Shown piece by piece: positions 1 to 10,780 of a stretch of DNA of 64,000 bases. A program made the position numbers and the translations under genes. A model generated the notes under the pieces. The model saw nothing but the letters and a program-made list of their open reading frames with translations. It was not told the origin of the DNA and ran no database searches. The stretch is from Thiothrix sp. (GTDB taxonomy: Bacteria; Pseudomonadota; Gammaproteobacteria; Thiotrichales; Thiotrichaceae), in assembly GCA_008015155.1 (NCBI GenBank), contig SSFA01000012.1:62001-126000 (forward strand). The letters run 5' to 3'. Numbering within the stretch: the first letter of the stretch is position 1; each line of letters begins with the position of its first letter.

Positions 1-1
1 T

Positions 2-367
2 AATGCCATGTTTGATAATTTTTCTTATCAGGGTGCAGAGGCTAGTTTACGCCGTTCCACAAATTTGTATTTAGTCGAGCAAACCGCTAAGCAAGAGGCG
101 ACTAGCCATACGGATAAGCAAGTAGGGCCCTATAGCGATGCTATTAGTAACGGTGAACAAATCAGCTCAGCAGGCACTATTTCAATGGGAGCGAGTATTC
201 CCTGTCCACCAGTTTTACAAGGTGTCGCGATGAGCACTGCTGCCACACCTCGAAGTGGTGGGGTGTCTTGTCGTTTATTTACAGTAAATGCAGATAGTAA
301 AGTGCCAGGCACATCCGCTGAGAGCCAACATACCGCCGGTATTTTGAAGTTTGTACCGGCCGAATAA
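2..367 (+). CDS. C-terminal part of a PilX-like type IV pilus assembly protein (open at window start)
   Basis: Frame is open to the left window edge and lies directly upstream of pilY1, the usual pilX position; no strong motif. Confidence 0.5.
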   Translation, partial: NAMFDNFSYQGAEASLRRSTNLYLVEQTAKQEATSHTDKQVGPYSDAISNGEQISSAGTISMGASIPCPPVLQGVAMSTAATPRSGGVSCRLFTVNADSKVPGTSAESQHTAGILKFVPAE

Positions 368-394
368 TCATTAACCGCAATTGGACGCTAAATT

Positions 395-3300
395 ATGAAT
401 AACAATAAGCAGTGCGCGTATTACTTAAGCTACTTGTTGGGTCTAGTCATTGTGAGCTGGCAATTCGGTGCAGTCGCGGATGACTCGGAAATTTACACAG
501 CTGCTAAGCCAGCTGCTAATCCTAATATTCTATTTTTACTTGATAACTCAGGAAGCATGGATGAGGCGGATGTAGATGATGGTAAGGGTGGAAAGAAAAC
601 GCGGATGAGTGTTTTGCAGGAAGTGTTTTCTGATGTTATCACCAATGCACCCCCCAATTTGAATATAGGTTTAATGCGCTATGGTGGGGAGAATGGTGTC
701 ACTGCAAGCGGTGTCAGCTTTCCAATTAAGCCCATTGATGCGGAAGCACTCCCTATTATTACTGCTCGATTGCCAGCTGATCAGGATAATCTTCCAGACC
801 CTGTAGCGGGACAGACAGTACGAGCGTTTTTACCATCGGTAGTGAATAGCTGGAAAGCCCTCGGTGGGACGCCTATTGTCGATTCACTGGCTGAAGCTGC
901 ACGCTATTATCGCGGTGAGCAAGTCAGTAGTGATGCGGCTTTACCACCTAGCCATATACGCGCTGCTCATCCTACCAGCTATAATAATAATTTAGGTTAT
1001 GACGCCTGCGCTTCCTACTCAGCACCCACAGCTTGTAACAATACAGCCAACGCTTGTTATGGAGAAATTATTGAGGGTAGTTGTGCCACTCAATGGGTCG
1101 ATCAAGGTTGTGCAGAGTTTGAACCAATCAATAATGCTTGCTGTGGGTGGTCAGGTACGAATCCTAATGAAACAGGCCAAGCGACTACTTTTGAGTGTAC
1201 AGGTGGGTACACCTGTGAAGGCTTCAATTATAACAATTGCTTAGTGCCTGGGGGGCAAATAGAGGCGGAGGTCTGCCAAGAACGTTATTGTAATGCCAGC
1301 GTGACGGGCAGTGCTAACTATACATCCCCTTTAACCTCTGAGTGTCAGTCTAACTATATTGTCTTTATGTCAGATGGCCGTCCAGAAGGCTGGAATACTA
1401 TCTATGATTATCCAACATCACGCAGCGTCATTGAGAGCAAATTAGGCAAACCTTGTGTTGATTCTCCAGATGGCTATCCTTCTGGAACCTGTGGGCCTGA
1501 AATTGCTGAGTACTTGGCTAATGAAGATCAAAGTGAGACTTTAGACGGCAAACAAACTATTGAGACCTTTACGATTGCTTTTGCTTTAAATGACCCTAAT
1601 GGGACTAAATATTTAAAAAGCTTAGCTGAAGCAGGTCATTTAAAGGTGGCTAGTAACGCTAATCAATTACGTGATGCCTTACAGCAAGTGATTGCTCAAG
1701 CAACCAGTGTTCATAAACCTATTACGGCAGAGCCAGTCTATGCGGCTGCTCAACCTTTAAATACAGCAAGTTTAGTGGCACAGGCAGCTAGTGACAAAAC
1801 TAATCCTTTAGTCAGTACCTGGGCTTTATGGAAAAGTTTCTTAAATAATCCTGATTTAGCGAAAGCAATGCTCAATCTGTTTGAGCCAACTATATTTACA
1901 GGTAATGCGCCTAGTTTGGCAGCTGCAAATAATAATTTCTTCCATGCAAATAATTTAAAAGATTTAACAGAAGCTTTTACTTCGATTATTGGTCGGGTTC
2001 AGTCTTCTGCGTCGTCCTTCACTTCACCAACCTATAAAGTCGATGCTAGTAGCTATCTGGCGCATTCGGATGAAATTTTCCTACCTGTTTTCATCCGCAC
2101 TCCTAATGCGCGCTGGCAAGGTAATTTAAAGAAATTTAAATTAGAAAATGGCGTGATTGTAGGGAAAGGTGAGGGTACAGCAACTCAAGCTGCAGTCGAT
2201 GCGCAAGGTAAGTTTTTAGACAGTGCTTGGGATTTTTGGGGAGCAAATGCTAGTGGCTCAAATGTAGCCGATGGTGGAGTAGCTAGTTTATTGGACCCTG
2301 CTAGTCGGGTAGCGCTTACCAATAATGCCTCTTCCTTGATTCCTTTAAACAATACTCTGAGTAAAGCGGATTTGGGTAATGCGTCCATGACGGATGAAGA
2401 GCGTGATGCACTGATTCAGTTCGCTAAAGGTTATGCTGAGGATGGCACAGCTCTGCACTATTTAGGAGATATTATGAATAGTAAGCCCGTGATAGTGCGG
2501 GATGTGAATGATAAATCTTATGTATTAGCAGGGAGCAATGATAGTTATTTACATGCTTTTGATGCTGATACGGGGCTGGAAAAATGGGCCTTTATGCCGA
2601 ATGTCTTACTGAAAAATCTGAAGCCCCTAAAAGAGAATGCGGTTACTAAACAACATTTATACGGAGTTGATGGCCCCTTAACCGTTTGGTATGACGATAA
2701 AAATAATGACGGCCAAATTAAAAAGGATGAGGGTGAAGGTATTTATGTCTATTTTGGTTTGCGTCGCGGTGGTAGCGCTTATTATGCCTTGGATGTCACG
2801 GATCTGAGCGATGTAGCCTATCCTAAATTAGCTTGGCAGTTCACTAATACCACCAGTGGTTTTAATAATTTAGGCGAATCCTGGTCTAAACCAGTGTTGG
2901 CAAAACTGCGGGTTGCTGATAGCTCAGCAAGTTCAGGCAGTATTGTGAAAGATGTGTTGGTGATTGGCGGTGGTTTTGACCCGATTCTAGAAAGTGAAGA
3001 TGCGAGTACACGTACAACTCACTCTATAGGCAATGATGTTTACATCGTCGATGCACGAACAGGTGAGCTGATTTGGTCATTAAGAACCAATGTTGCTGCA
3101 GCCTCCGATTTAAAACACAGTGTTCCCGGCGATATTCGAGTCATGGATATGGACAGAAATGGAGTGTTAGATCGCCTCTATTTTGGCGATACCGGTGGAA
3201 ATATTTGGCGGGTTGACCTAGATGTGGATGTTAAAGACAGCGATACAAGCACTTTGTATGACTATAGTAAAGCACGCTTAAGTAAATTTGCGGAATTAGG

Positions 3301-4054
3301 TGGAACAGGCACAGACAAGCGTATGTTCTATTATGAGCCTGATGTTGCCGTCACTCGGATTAAAGGCCAAGATTTATTAAGTTTAGCAGTGGGCAGTGGC
3401 TATCGCTCTCATCCTTTGTCGGAGACTATCGAAGACCGTTTTTACGTATTAATGGATCGTCATCCCTATGCGGAACCTGATACTGCCATTTTCCCACTCA
3501 AAGAAGATAGCAGTTTAGCTGAAGTGACAACCTTAGATAGTACGACCAATCTACTAACTGATAGCACGCTCAATGGCTGGTACTATGATTTACCGAACCG
3601 CGCTGAGAAGGTTTTGGCCAGCCCCCTGACGTTTATGAATAAGATTGTCTTCACAACTTTTGCAGCGGCTGAGGGCGAACTAGCAACAGCAGCTTGCGAT
3701 GCGTCCACTAGTGTTGGGCGGGCCTATGTGATGGATCTGTTCAGTGGCGTTGCCGTGGCAGCCTTAGATCCTGAAAAGCCAGGCGAGAAGGTACGTTCTA
3801 GCATTATTGCTTTGGATGAAATTCCGGATACGCCCCAGCTAGTCTTTAAGCAGCCTAGAGCAGCTGGTGGTGGTGCTTGTACCGAGAACGATTGTGTTCA
3901 AGGCTTAGAGGTACGAATTGGCAAAATGCAGCAGGCCTTATTAGATGATACCAAGATGGACAATAACAGTAGCAATGCAGCTGATCGTCTTGATCTGGGT
4001 AACATTTTACCGCGTATTTTCTGGTTAGATCATGATGTAAATAATGCTGACTAA
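395..4054 (+). CDS. pilY1: PilY1-like type IV pilus tip/biogenesis protein
   Basis: Signal peptide, vWA start NILFLLDNSGSM, Cys-rich segment, C-terminal beta-propeller-like region with the EF-hand-type loop DKNNDGQIKKDE. Confidence 0.88.
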   Translation: MNNNKQCAYYLSYLLGLVIVSWQFGAVADDSEIYTAAKPAANPNILFLLDNSGSMDEADVDDGKGGKKTRMSVLQEVFSDVITNAPPNLNIGLMRYGGENGVTASGVSFPIKPIDAEALPIITARLPADQDNLPDPVAGQTVRAFLPSVVNSWKALGGTPIVDSLAEAARYYRGEQVSSDAALPPSHIRAAHPTSYNNNLGYDACASYSAPTACNNTANACYGEIIEGSCATQWVDQGCAEFEPINNACCGWSGTNPNETGQATTFECTGGYTCEGFNYNNCLVPGGQIEAEVCQERYCNASVTGSANYTSPLTSECQSNYIVFMSDGRPEGWNTIYDYPTSRSVIESKLGKPCVDSPDGYPSGTCGPEIAEYLANEDQSETLDGKQTIETFTIAFALNDPNGTKYLKSLAEAGHLKVASNANQLRDALQQVIAQATSVHKPITAEPVYAAAQPLNTASLVAQAASDKTNPLVSTWALWKSFLNNPDLAKAMLNLFEPTIFTGNAPSLAAANNNFFHANNLKDLTEAFTSIIGRVQSSASSFTSPTYKVDASSYLAHSDEIFLPVFIRTPNARWQGNLKKFKLENGVIVGKGEGTATQAAVDAQGKFLDSAWDFWGANASGSNVADGGVASLLDPASRVALTNNASSLIPLNNTLSKADLGNASMTDEERDALIQFAKGYAEDGTALHYLGDIMNSKPVIVRDVNDKSYVLAGSNDSYLHAFDADTGLEKWAFMPNVLLKNLKPLKENAVTKQHLYGVDGPLTVWYDDKNNDGQIKKDEGEGIYVYFGLRRGGSAYYALDVTDLSDVAYPKLAWQFTNTTSGFNNLGESWSKPVLAKLRVADSSASSGSIVKDVLVIGGGFDPILESEDASTRTTHSIGNDVYIVDARTGELIWSLRTNVAAASDLKHSVPGDIRVMDMDRNGVLDRLYFGDTGGNIWRVDLDVDVKDSDTSTLYDYSKARLSKFAELGGTGTDKRMFYYEPDVAVTRIKGQDLLSLAVGSGYRSHPLSETIEDRFYVLMDRHPYAEPDTAIFPLKEDSSLAEVTTLDSTTNLLTDSTLNGWYYDLPNRAEKVLASPLTFMNKIVFTTFAAAEGELATAACDASTSVGRAYVMDLFSGVAVAALDPEKPGEKVRSSIIALDEIPDTPQLVFKQPRAAGGGACTENDCVQGLEVRIGKMQQALLDDTKMDNNSSNAADRLDLGNILPRIFWLDHDVNNAD

Positions 4055-4899
4055 AGCAATGTAGGCGAGCGACCGAGGCTTACTCGGTCGTTACCGCCCA
4101 AATCTTGATAACAGGCCAGTTCAGTGTAACCTCTTTTGCTTAATAGCTGGATAACGGCTGAGCCTTGATCATAGCCATGCTCTAAAATAAGCCAAGCCTG
4201 CGGTTTTAAATAATAGGGTGCATTTTGGATTAGATGGATCAGGTCTTTCAAACCATCCGCACCAGAGCTTAAAGCTGAGCGTGGCTCAAAGCGCAGATCA
4301 CCTTGCTCTAAATGAGGGTCAGAGTCTGCAATATAGGGGGGGTTGGAAACAATCACATCGAATTGGCTCTCTTTAGTAAAAGCACTGAACCAATCGGATT
4401 GTACAAACTCTAGCTTAGTCAGATTTAACTTCTGCGCATTAATCTGGGCCACTGCCAGAGCTGCTAGAGACTGATCAACGGCAGTGATCTGAGCATCAGG
4501 ACGCTCCTTAGCTAATGCCAAAGCAATCGCTCCGGTGCCAGTGCCTAAATCGAGAATCTTGGGTGAGTGGTAAGTCTCTAAGCGTTCTAGTGCTACTTGC
4601 ACCAGTAGCTCCGTATCGGGGCGCGGTATTAAGGTGGCTGCTGAAACGGCCAGTTCCATGCCCCAAAATTCCCGATAACCTAATAAATAAGCAACAGGTG
4701 TGCCGGTTGAGCGTTGAGCTATTAATTGTTGAAAGCTTTGCTGCTGCTCTGGTGTCAGTTCTTTTTCAGGCCAAGTAAATAGATAGCTGCGAGTTTTAGC
4801 TAATACTTTACACAAGAGCAGTTCAGCATCTAAGCGTGCTGTATCGGAGCTAGCATTCAGCGCCTGACTAGCTACTTGGATAGCTGCACGGATTTGCAC
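4051..4899 (-). CDS. prmC: Peptide chain release factor N5-glutamine methyltransferase
   Basis: DLGTGTGAIALALA SAM motif and NPPYI; adjacent to prfA. Confidence 0.93.
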   Translation of the reverse strand: MQIRAAIQVASQALNASSDTARLDAELLLCKVLAKTRSYLFTWPEKELTPEQQQSFQQLIAQRSTGTPVAYLLGYREFWGMELAVSAATLIPRPDTELLVQVALERLETYHSPKILDLGTGTGAIALALAKERPDAQITAVDQSLAALAVAQINAQKLNLTKLEFVQSDWFSAFTKESQFDVIVSNPPYIADSDPHLEQGDLRFEPRSALSSGADGLKDLIHLIQNAPYYLKPQAWLILEHGYDQGSAVIQLLSKRGYTELACYQDLGGNDRVSLGRSPTLL

Positions 4900-4911
4900 T
4901 AAGCAAGCCCC

Positions 4912-5991
4912 TTACTCGCCAGCTAGTGCGGTTAATTGATCAGCTTGGTATTCATGTACTAAAGGATCAATCACTTGATCAAGACTACCCGCAATAATGT
5001 CATCTAACTTATATAAGGTCAGATTGATCCGGTGATCTGTGACCCTACCTTGTGGGAAGTTATAGGTGCGAATACGTTCAGAACGATCACCTGTTCCCAC
5101 CAAATTACGCCGAGTTTCAGCTTGCTCAGATTGTTGTTTAGTGCGCTCGATTTCCAATAAGCGCGATTGCAATAAGGACATCGCCCGGGCGCGGTTTTTA
5201 TGCTGCGAGCGCTCATCTTGGCATTCAACGACTAAGCCTGAAGGGATATGCGTAATGCGAATCGCAGAGTCTGTTTTGTTAATATGCTGACCACCCGCAC
5301 CTGAAGCACGGAAGGTATCCACCCGTAGATCGGCAGGATTAATCGCTTGAGCTTCGACTTCATCCACTTCAGGCATCACTGCAACTGTAGCAGCGGAAGT
5401 ATGAATGCGACCTTGGGATTCTGTTTCAGGCACGCGTTGGACGCGATGAGCACCTGATTCAAATTTTAAGCGTGAATACACATTACTCCCAATAATGCGT
5501 GCAATGATCTCCTTAAAGCCGCCATGTTCACCGTCACTTTGGCTGACCACTTCAACTTGCCAGCGTCTTTGTTCGGCATAACGTGCGTACATTCGGAAAA
5601 GATCACCCGCGAAAATAGCTGCCTCATCACCCCCCGTGCCAGCACGCACCTCAAGGAAGATATTGCTACCATCATGTGGATCTTTAGGTAGCAGCAATTT
5701 TTGCAATTCGATTTCTTGCTCATCGCGGCGCGTTTTGGCAGTGAGTAGTTCTTCTTCAGCCATATCGCGCATTTCAGGATCAGCTAGCATGTCTTGAGCG
5801 GTTTCAATATCGTCTAAAATTTGCTGATAAGCACGAAAGCCTAAGGCAACGGGTTCTAATTGGCTGTATTCAATCGACAATTTGCGAAATTGATCTTGAT
5901 CAGTGATGACCTCATTCTCGCCTAATAATACTGCGATTTCAGCATAGCGCTCGTTCAGGTTTTCTAGTTTTTGGAGGATAGATTCTTTCAC
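4912..5991 (-). CDS. prfA: Peptide chain release factor 1
   Basis: [25 protein letters not shown] motif, 359 aa. Confidence 0.97.
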   Translation of the reverse strand: MKESILQKLENLNERYAEIAVLLGENEVITDQDQFRKLSIEYSQLEPVALGFRAYQQILDDIETAQDMLADPEMRDMAEEELLTAKTRRDEQEIELQKLLLPKDPHDGSNIFLEVRAGTGGDEAAIFAGDLFRMYARYAEQRRWQVEVVSQSDGEHGGFKEIIARIIGSNVYSRLKFESGAHRVQRVPETESQGRIHTSAATVAVMPEVDEVEAQAINPADLRVDTFRASGAGGQHINKTDSAIRITHIPSGLVVECQDERSQHKNRARAMSLLQSRLLEIERTKQQSEQAETRRNLVGTGDRSERIRTYNFPQGRVTDHRINLTLYKLDDIIAGSLDQVIDPLVHEYQADQLTALAGE

Positions 5992-5994
5992 AGT

Positions 5995-7248
5995 CTAGGA
6001 TTCGTCAGTGAGGTTAAAGAGGGTTTTGGCATTTGCCAATAATACATCATTTCCGCTTTGTGCGGCTTGATTCATGCTCTGAATCGGTGCATGTGTGAGC
6101 TTATTGGTGAGGGTATTCGCCAAAAATTCAAGGACTTCAGTCGCATCTTTATGTTGTAACATCTTTTGAGCGCGGGCTAGGACTTCATCCCGAATCGCCT
6201 CATTCTGTTGACGGAATTGGCGAATCGTGTCGCGGTGCTCTTGAGCTCTTAGCCAACCCATGAAGCTTTGGACTTCATTCAATACCATACTTTCGGCCTG
6301 CTCAGCAGCGGCGCGGCGTGATTGTAAATTTTCCTCAATCACTGACTGCAAATCATCAACCGTGTATAAATAAACATCATCCAATTGTCCCACTTCCGGT
6401 TCGATATCGCGTGGGACTGCAATATCAACCATAAACATAGGTCGATGTTTACGTGCTTTTAAAGCACGCTCCACCATACCTTTACCGATTATGGGTAAAG
6501 GCGCAGCTGTCGATGAAATCACGATATCCGCTTTGGGTAAGTAATCAGCAATATCGGGGAGGCCAATTGCTAAGCCCTCATATTGCTCGGCAACTTTCCG
6601 GGCGCGCTCAACATTACGATTAGCAATAATGATCTGGCCGATTTTGTTCGCATTTAGGTGGCGTCCGACTAATTCAATGGTTTCTCCAGCACCAACTAAT
6701 AAAGCAGTTTGTTTTTCTAATTGGCTAAAAATTTGTTTAGATAAACTGACAGCAGCAAACGCCACTGATACGGGATTAGCACCAATACTGGTTTGCGTAC
6801 GTACTTTCTTGGCTGTATTGAAGGCATGTTGCATTAAATGCGTCAGTTGGTGTCCAGTGGTGTGGGCTTCAGTAGCGGTTTGCAAAGCGGTTTTGAGTTG
6901 TCCCAAGATTTGTGGCTCACCAAGAACTAATGAATCTAAGCCACAGGCCACCCGCATGGCGTGCTGGATAGCTTGCTCTTCATGATAAACAAATAAATAA
7001 GGCTGTAATTTATGCTGAGGAATATTGTGAAATCGTGCCAGCCACGTAATGATCAGCTCCAGCTGTTGAGGTTCATGGCAATTCACATATAATTCGGTGC
7101 GATTACAGGTGGAGAGAATTAAATGCTCTTGAGCAAAGGGCTTAGCAGCATGAAGAGCCTCTAGTAAGCGCTCAGGCGAAAAAGCAACCTGCTCGCGAAT
7201 GGCAACAGGGGCTGTTCTATGATTGACACCAACAACAAAAATCGACAT
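5995..7248 (-). CDS. hemA: Glutamyl-tRNA reductase
   Basis: MSIFVVGVNHRTAPVAIRE, LSTCNRTELY, GEPQILGQ. Confidence 0.97.
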   Translation of the reverse strand: MSIFVVGVNHRTAPVAIREQVAFSPERLLEALHAAKPFAQEHLILSTCNRTELYVNCHEPQQLELIITWLARFHNIPQHKLQPYLFVYHEEQAIQHAMRVACGLDSLVLGEPQILGQLKTALQTATEAHTTGHQLTHLMQHAFNTAKKVRTQTSIGANPVSVAFAAVSLSKQIFSQLEKQTALLVGAGETIELVGRHLNANKIGQIIIANRNVERARKVAEQYEGLAIGLPDIADYLPKADIVISSTAAPLPIIGKGMVERALKARKHRPMFMVDIAVPRDIEPEVGQLDDVYLYTVDDLQSVIEENLQSRRAAAEQAESMVLNEVQSFMGWLRAQEHRDTIRQFRQQNEAIRDEVLARAQKMLQHKDATEVLEFLANTLTNKLTHAPIQSMNQAAQSGNDVLLANAKTLFNLTDES

Positions 7249-7397
7249 CCAGAGCGTAGTTACCGCATATACATTCTATTTTCAGAACCGCGGATTTTCT
7301 GATACGTTATGCAGGATTACAAGGTGGTCTGATGAATATACCTTTAAAACCAAGCCAATTCGACTATTAACGGCATCTTTGAATGCTGGAGTTGCCT

Positions 7398-9158
7398 ATG
7401 TCCCGTTTTCATGTTTCCCATCGTTTCGTAGGGCTGTCACTTGCTTTAGTCATTGCAGGCTGTACGGTTGGCACCCAAAGTTTTGCTGAGCCACCCGCTG
7501 CATTAGCTACTTTAGCAGGACCTTTATTACCTAAAGAGCCATTCCAATCGGAGGCGAGCTATCAGCTTTATAATACCCTTGTAGCAGAAATGCTGATTCG
7601 TCAAGGCAAAATCAAACAAGCAGCGCAACATTATGTGCTAGCAGTAGGGCAGAGCAAAGATAAAACCCTAGCTAAACGTGCTACTGAAATTGCAATCCAA
7701 GCTGGTGAGCCTGTTTTAGCTAAAGCAGCTTTAGATCAATGGGCGAGCTTGGAGCCAGATACAGTTGAAGTCCATCAATACCGTGTTCTACTGAATGCCC
7801 AGCTTGGAAATTACGACACAGCCGTCGAAGATGCTGTGTGGGTACGTGATTATATTGAGAAGAAAGAGGGGCATGGCTTTGAATATGTGGTGTCTTTATT
7901 GGCACTAGATGCAGGCCCTGCGAACGCTTATGAAGTAATTAAGCGTTACGCAGCAAAAGTGGAAAATACACCAAAAGTTCAACTAGTGATGGCTACTTTT
8001 GCCTTAAGTGCTAATAAAATTGATGCCGTGCTAGAAGGGACAGATGCTGTTCAAAAAAACGGTGATGTTGCACAAAAAGAAGAAGCTGCGCGTTTACGTG
8101 CCAAAGCATTACTGAGTGTAGAGCGCGTATCAGATGCATTGAGCACCCTAGAGCCTTATGCAAAAAGCACTAAAAATCAGGAACTCAAGTTAGAGTATGG
8201 GCGTATGTTAATCATGGCTGATCGGCGTGAAGACGCGCGTCCGATTTATAAGCAGCTTTATGCTGAGCAGCCAGAAAATGCCGATATTCTTTATACCTTA
8301 GGCTTACTGTACTTAGAGCAAGAAGAGTTCACCTTTGCTGAACCATTGATGAAAAAGCTCTTGGAGATTCCTGAGCGCAAATACGAAGCTAACTATTTCA
8401 TGGCGCAAATCTATGAAGGCCAAAAGCGCATAGATGAAGCTTTAGCGGCTTATGATGAAGCTCTAAATGGTGATTTTGCCCGCGATGCGATTGGCCGAAA
8501 ATCTGCCTTATTGCATAAGGAAAAAGGTTTGCCGGCTGCTGAAGCTTGGCTCGATGGCTTGTTTGAAAAGGCGACCATTCCAGAACAGAAAGTTGCCACC
8601 TTAATGGCGAAAGGCCAGTTACTGCATGATGCTGGCGAATACCAAAAGGCCATCGATACTTTTAATAAAGCTGAAGAATTTGGTAGTAAAAAACGCGATA
8701 TTTTGTACGCACGCTCGTTGAGCTACGACCGCATGGGTAATGTTGAGCAGTCCGAAAAAGACTTACGTGAAGTCATCAGTCTTGATCCAAAAGATGCTGA
8801 TGCACTCAATGCCCTAGGTTATATGTTGGTAGTCAATACAACGCGTTATCAAGATGCTTACGATTTGATTAAACAAGCTTTAGATTTACGCCCTGATAGC
8901 CCAGCGGTGATGGACAGTATGGGCTGGGTAGTATTTAAAAAGGGTGATGCTAAAGCGGCAGAGGAATGGTTAATTAAAGCTTATGATAAAATGCCTGATC
9001 CAGAAATCGGCGCGCATTTAGTCGAGGTTTTGGCTGTGAATGGTAAGCTTGAGGAAGCACGTAAACTATTTAAAGAGCTGAGCGCTAAATATCCAACTGA
9101 TAAGCAATTAGCGGATGTAAAACAACGTGTTGCAGATTTAGCAGAAAAAACTAATTAA
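7398..9158 (+). CDS. Tetratricopeptide-repeat lipoprotein
   Basis: Lipobox-like LVIAGCT, multiple TPR units; start moved to ATG 7398, which has GGAG upstream (track start 7383). Confidence 0.85.
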   Translation: MSRFHVSHRFVGLSLALVIAGCTVGTQSFAEPPAALATLAGPLLPKEPFQSEASYQLYNTLVAEMLIRQGKIKQAAQHYVLAVGQSKDKTLAKRATEIAIQAGEPVLAKAALDQWASLEPDTVEVHQYRVLLNAQLGNYDTAVEDAVWVRDYIEKKEGHGFEYVVSLLALDAGPANAYEVIKRYAAKVENTPKVQLVMATFALSANKIDAVLEGTDAVQKNGDVAQKEEAARLRAKALLSVERVSDALSTLEPYAKSTKNQELKLEYGRMLIMADRREDARPIYKQLYAEQPENADILYTLGLLYLEQEEFTFAEPLMKKLLEIPERKYEANYFMAQIYEGQKRIDEALAAYDEALNGDFARDAIGRKSALLHKEKGLPAAEAWLDGLFEKATIPEQKVATLMAKGQLLHDAGEYQKAIDTFNKAEEFGSKKRDILYARSLSYDRMGNVEQSEKDLREVISLDPKDADALNALGYMLVVNTTRYQDAYDLIKQALDLRPDSPAVMDSMGWVVFKKGDAKAAEEWLIKAYDKMPDPEIGAHLVEVLAVNGKLEEARKLFKELSAKYPTDKQLADVKQRVADLAEKTN

Positions 9159-9177
9159 ATTTTCAAGGAAGAAGCTT

Positions 9178-9822
9178 ATGAAACAAGTTTACTTAGCACT
9201 GGCTTGTGCAGGTGTACTAAGTTTGGTTGGTTGTACGAGTCAACCTAAGCCGAATACTTCAGGTGTAGCGGTCAACCCAAAAATGGGTGGTGCTGAAGCT
9301 GCTTGGCAAGAGCGCCAGCGTGTTTTCGCACAAATGCAGCAGTGGCAGCTTAAAGGGCGCGTAGGTTTACAACTACGCGAGCAAAGTTGGGCTTTTGGTT
9401 TAGATTGGGCACAGCGTGGCAATAGCCAGTATGAAATGCAGATTAAGAACCCGCTCACAGGTGGTTTAATGGCTACTGTGATGGAAACAGGATCACAGGT
9501 TACGTTGAAAGCTTCTGATGGCAAAACCTATCAAGATACCGATGCAGAGCGCTTATTAGCTAAGCAACTTAAAATGAATTTGCCCCTCAAAAATCTGCAA
9601 TATTGGGCACGTGGTATACCTGCGCCCACAGCGCCTGTGGATGCTGTTAAATTGGATGCTATGGGTCGGCCTACTCGTTTGCAGCAAGCCGGTTGGGTGA
9701 TTGATTACGCAAGTTATGAGGGAAATAGTGCCCAAGCTTTACCGAGCAAAATTCAGTTAGAAAAAGCATCCGATCAGCTCAAGGCCAAAGTAATCGCAAA
9801 AGAATGGAAAACGCGTTTTTAG
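9178..9822 (+). CDS. lolB: Outer-membrane lipoprotein LolB
   Basis: Lipobox LSLVGCT; LolB-like body; immediately upstream of ispE. Confidence 0.88.
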   Translation: MKQVYLALACAGVLSLVGCTSQPKPNTSGVAVNPKMGGAEAAWQERQRVFAQMQQWQLKGRVGLQLREQSWAFGLDWAQRGNSQYEMQIKNPLTGGLMATVMETGSQVTLKASDGKTYQDTDAERLLAKQLKMNLPLKNLQYWARGIPAPTAPVDAVKLDAMGRPTRLQQAGWVIDYASYEGNSAQALPSKIQLEKASDQLKAKVIAKEWKTRF

Positions 9823-10661
9823 GCGAAGCTATCGTCTTACCCGCTCCAGCCAAACTCAATCTTTTCCTGCATATCACAGGTCGTCGAGTAGATGGTTATC
9901 ATCTGCTCCAGACGCTATTTCAATTTTTAGATTATGGCGATGAGATTAGTTTGCAGCTGCGGCCAGATGGACAAATCACGCGCTCTATAGGCTCCCCGTT
10001 AGTCCCCGAAAATAATGACTTGGTCGTAAAAGCAGCCCGATTATTACAGCAAACAAGCACTTCTAAACTCGGTGTTGATATAAAAGTAAACAAAAAATTG
10101 CCAATGGGTGGTGGTTTAGGGGGTGGTAGTTCTGATGCCGCGACAGTCTTAGTAGGGCTCAATCACTTATGGAATTGCCAATTACCCATAGACCGACTAG
10201 CGGCTTTAGGCTTAGGTTTGGGGGCTGATGTACCAGTATTTATACGTGGACATTCCGCTTGGGCAGAAGGGGTAGGTGAGATGATCGAGCCAGTCACAAT
10301 TCCAGAGAAATGGTATTTTGTTTTGCATCCCAATGTACATATTTCGACCGCTGAAATTTTTGCAACCGATAGCTTGACAAGGAACTGCAAACCCATCAGA
10401 ATGGCGGCCTTTCTTGCAGGGCAAACAACTAATGTGTTTGAACCAGTAGTAAGAAAAAACTATCCTGAAGTCGCAAAAGCATTTGAGTGGCTTGGGACTG
10501 AGGCAAAGTTAACAGGCTCTGGAGCTTGTTTATTTGCAGAGTTTGATGATGAAACATCAGCTCAGTTAGTAGCAAAAAAGCTACCAAACCAATGGTCAGG
10601 TTTTGTAGCGAAAGGTCGATGTAAGTCACCTTTATATGAAAAGCTAAGCACCTTAAGTTAG
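9804..10661 (+). CDS. ispE: 4-diphosphocytidyl-2-C-methyl-D-erythritol kinase
   Basis: [41 protein letters not shown] motif. Confidence 0.96.
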   Translation: MENAFLGEAIVLPAPAKLNLFLHITGRRVDGYHLLQTLFQFLDYGDEISLQLRPDGQITRSIGSPLVPENNDLVVKAARLLQQTSTSKLGVDIKVNKKLPMGGGLGGGSSDAATVLVGLNHLWNCQLPIDRLAALGLGLGADVPVFIRGHSAWAEGVGEMIEPVTIPEKWYFVLHPNVHISTAEIFATDSLTRNCKPIRMAAFLAGQTTNVFEPVVRKNYPEVAKAFEWLGTEAKLTGSGACLFAEFDDETSAQLVAKKLPNQWSGFVAKGRCKSPLYEKLSTLS

Positions 10662-10672
10662 AAGTTCTTTGA

Positions 10673-10747
10673 TGGGCTGTCGCCAAGCGGTAAGGCAGCG
10701 GATTTTGATTCCGCCATACCTAGGTTCGAATCCTAGCAGCCCAGCCA
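10673..10747 (+). tRNA. tRNA-Gln (anticodon TTG)
   Basis: Acceptor TGGGCTG/CAGCCCA, T-loop GGTTCGAATCC, anticodon loop TTTTGAT, encoded CCA; ispE-tRNAGln-prs order. Confidence 0.95.
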
Positions 10748-10780
10748 TCCCCCTGTCTTATATTCAATGCGAGACACCCC

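Noticed and set aside
999-1244. + strand 81-aa ORF inside pilY1
   Set aside because: Alternative frame entirely inside a well-supported gene; no motif or RBS
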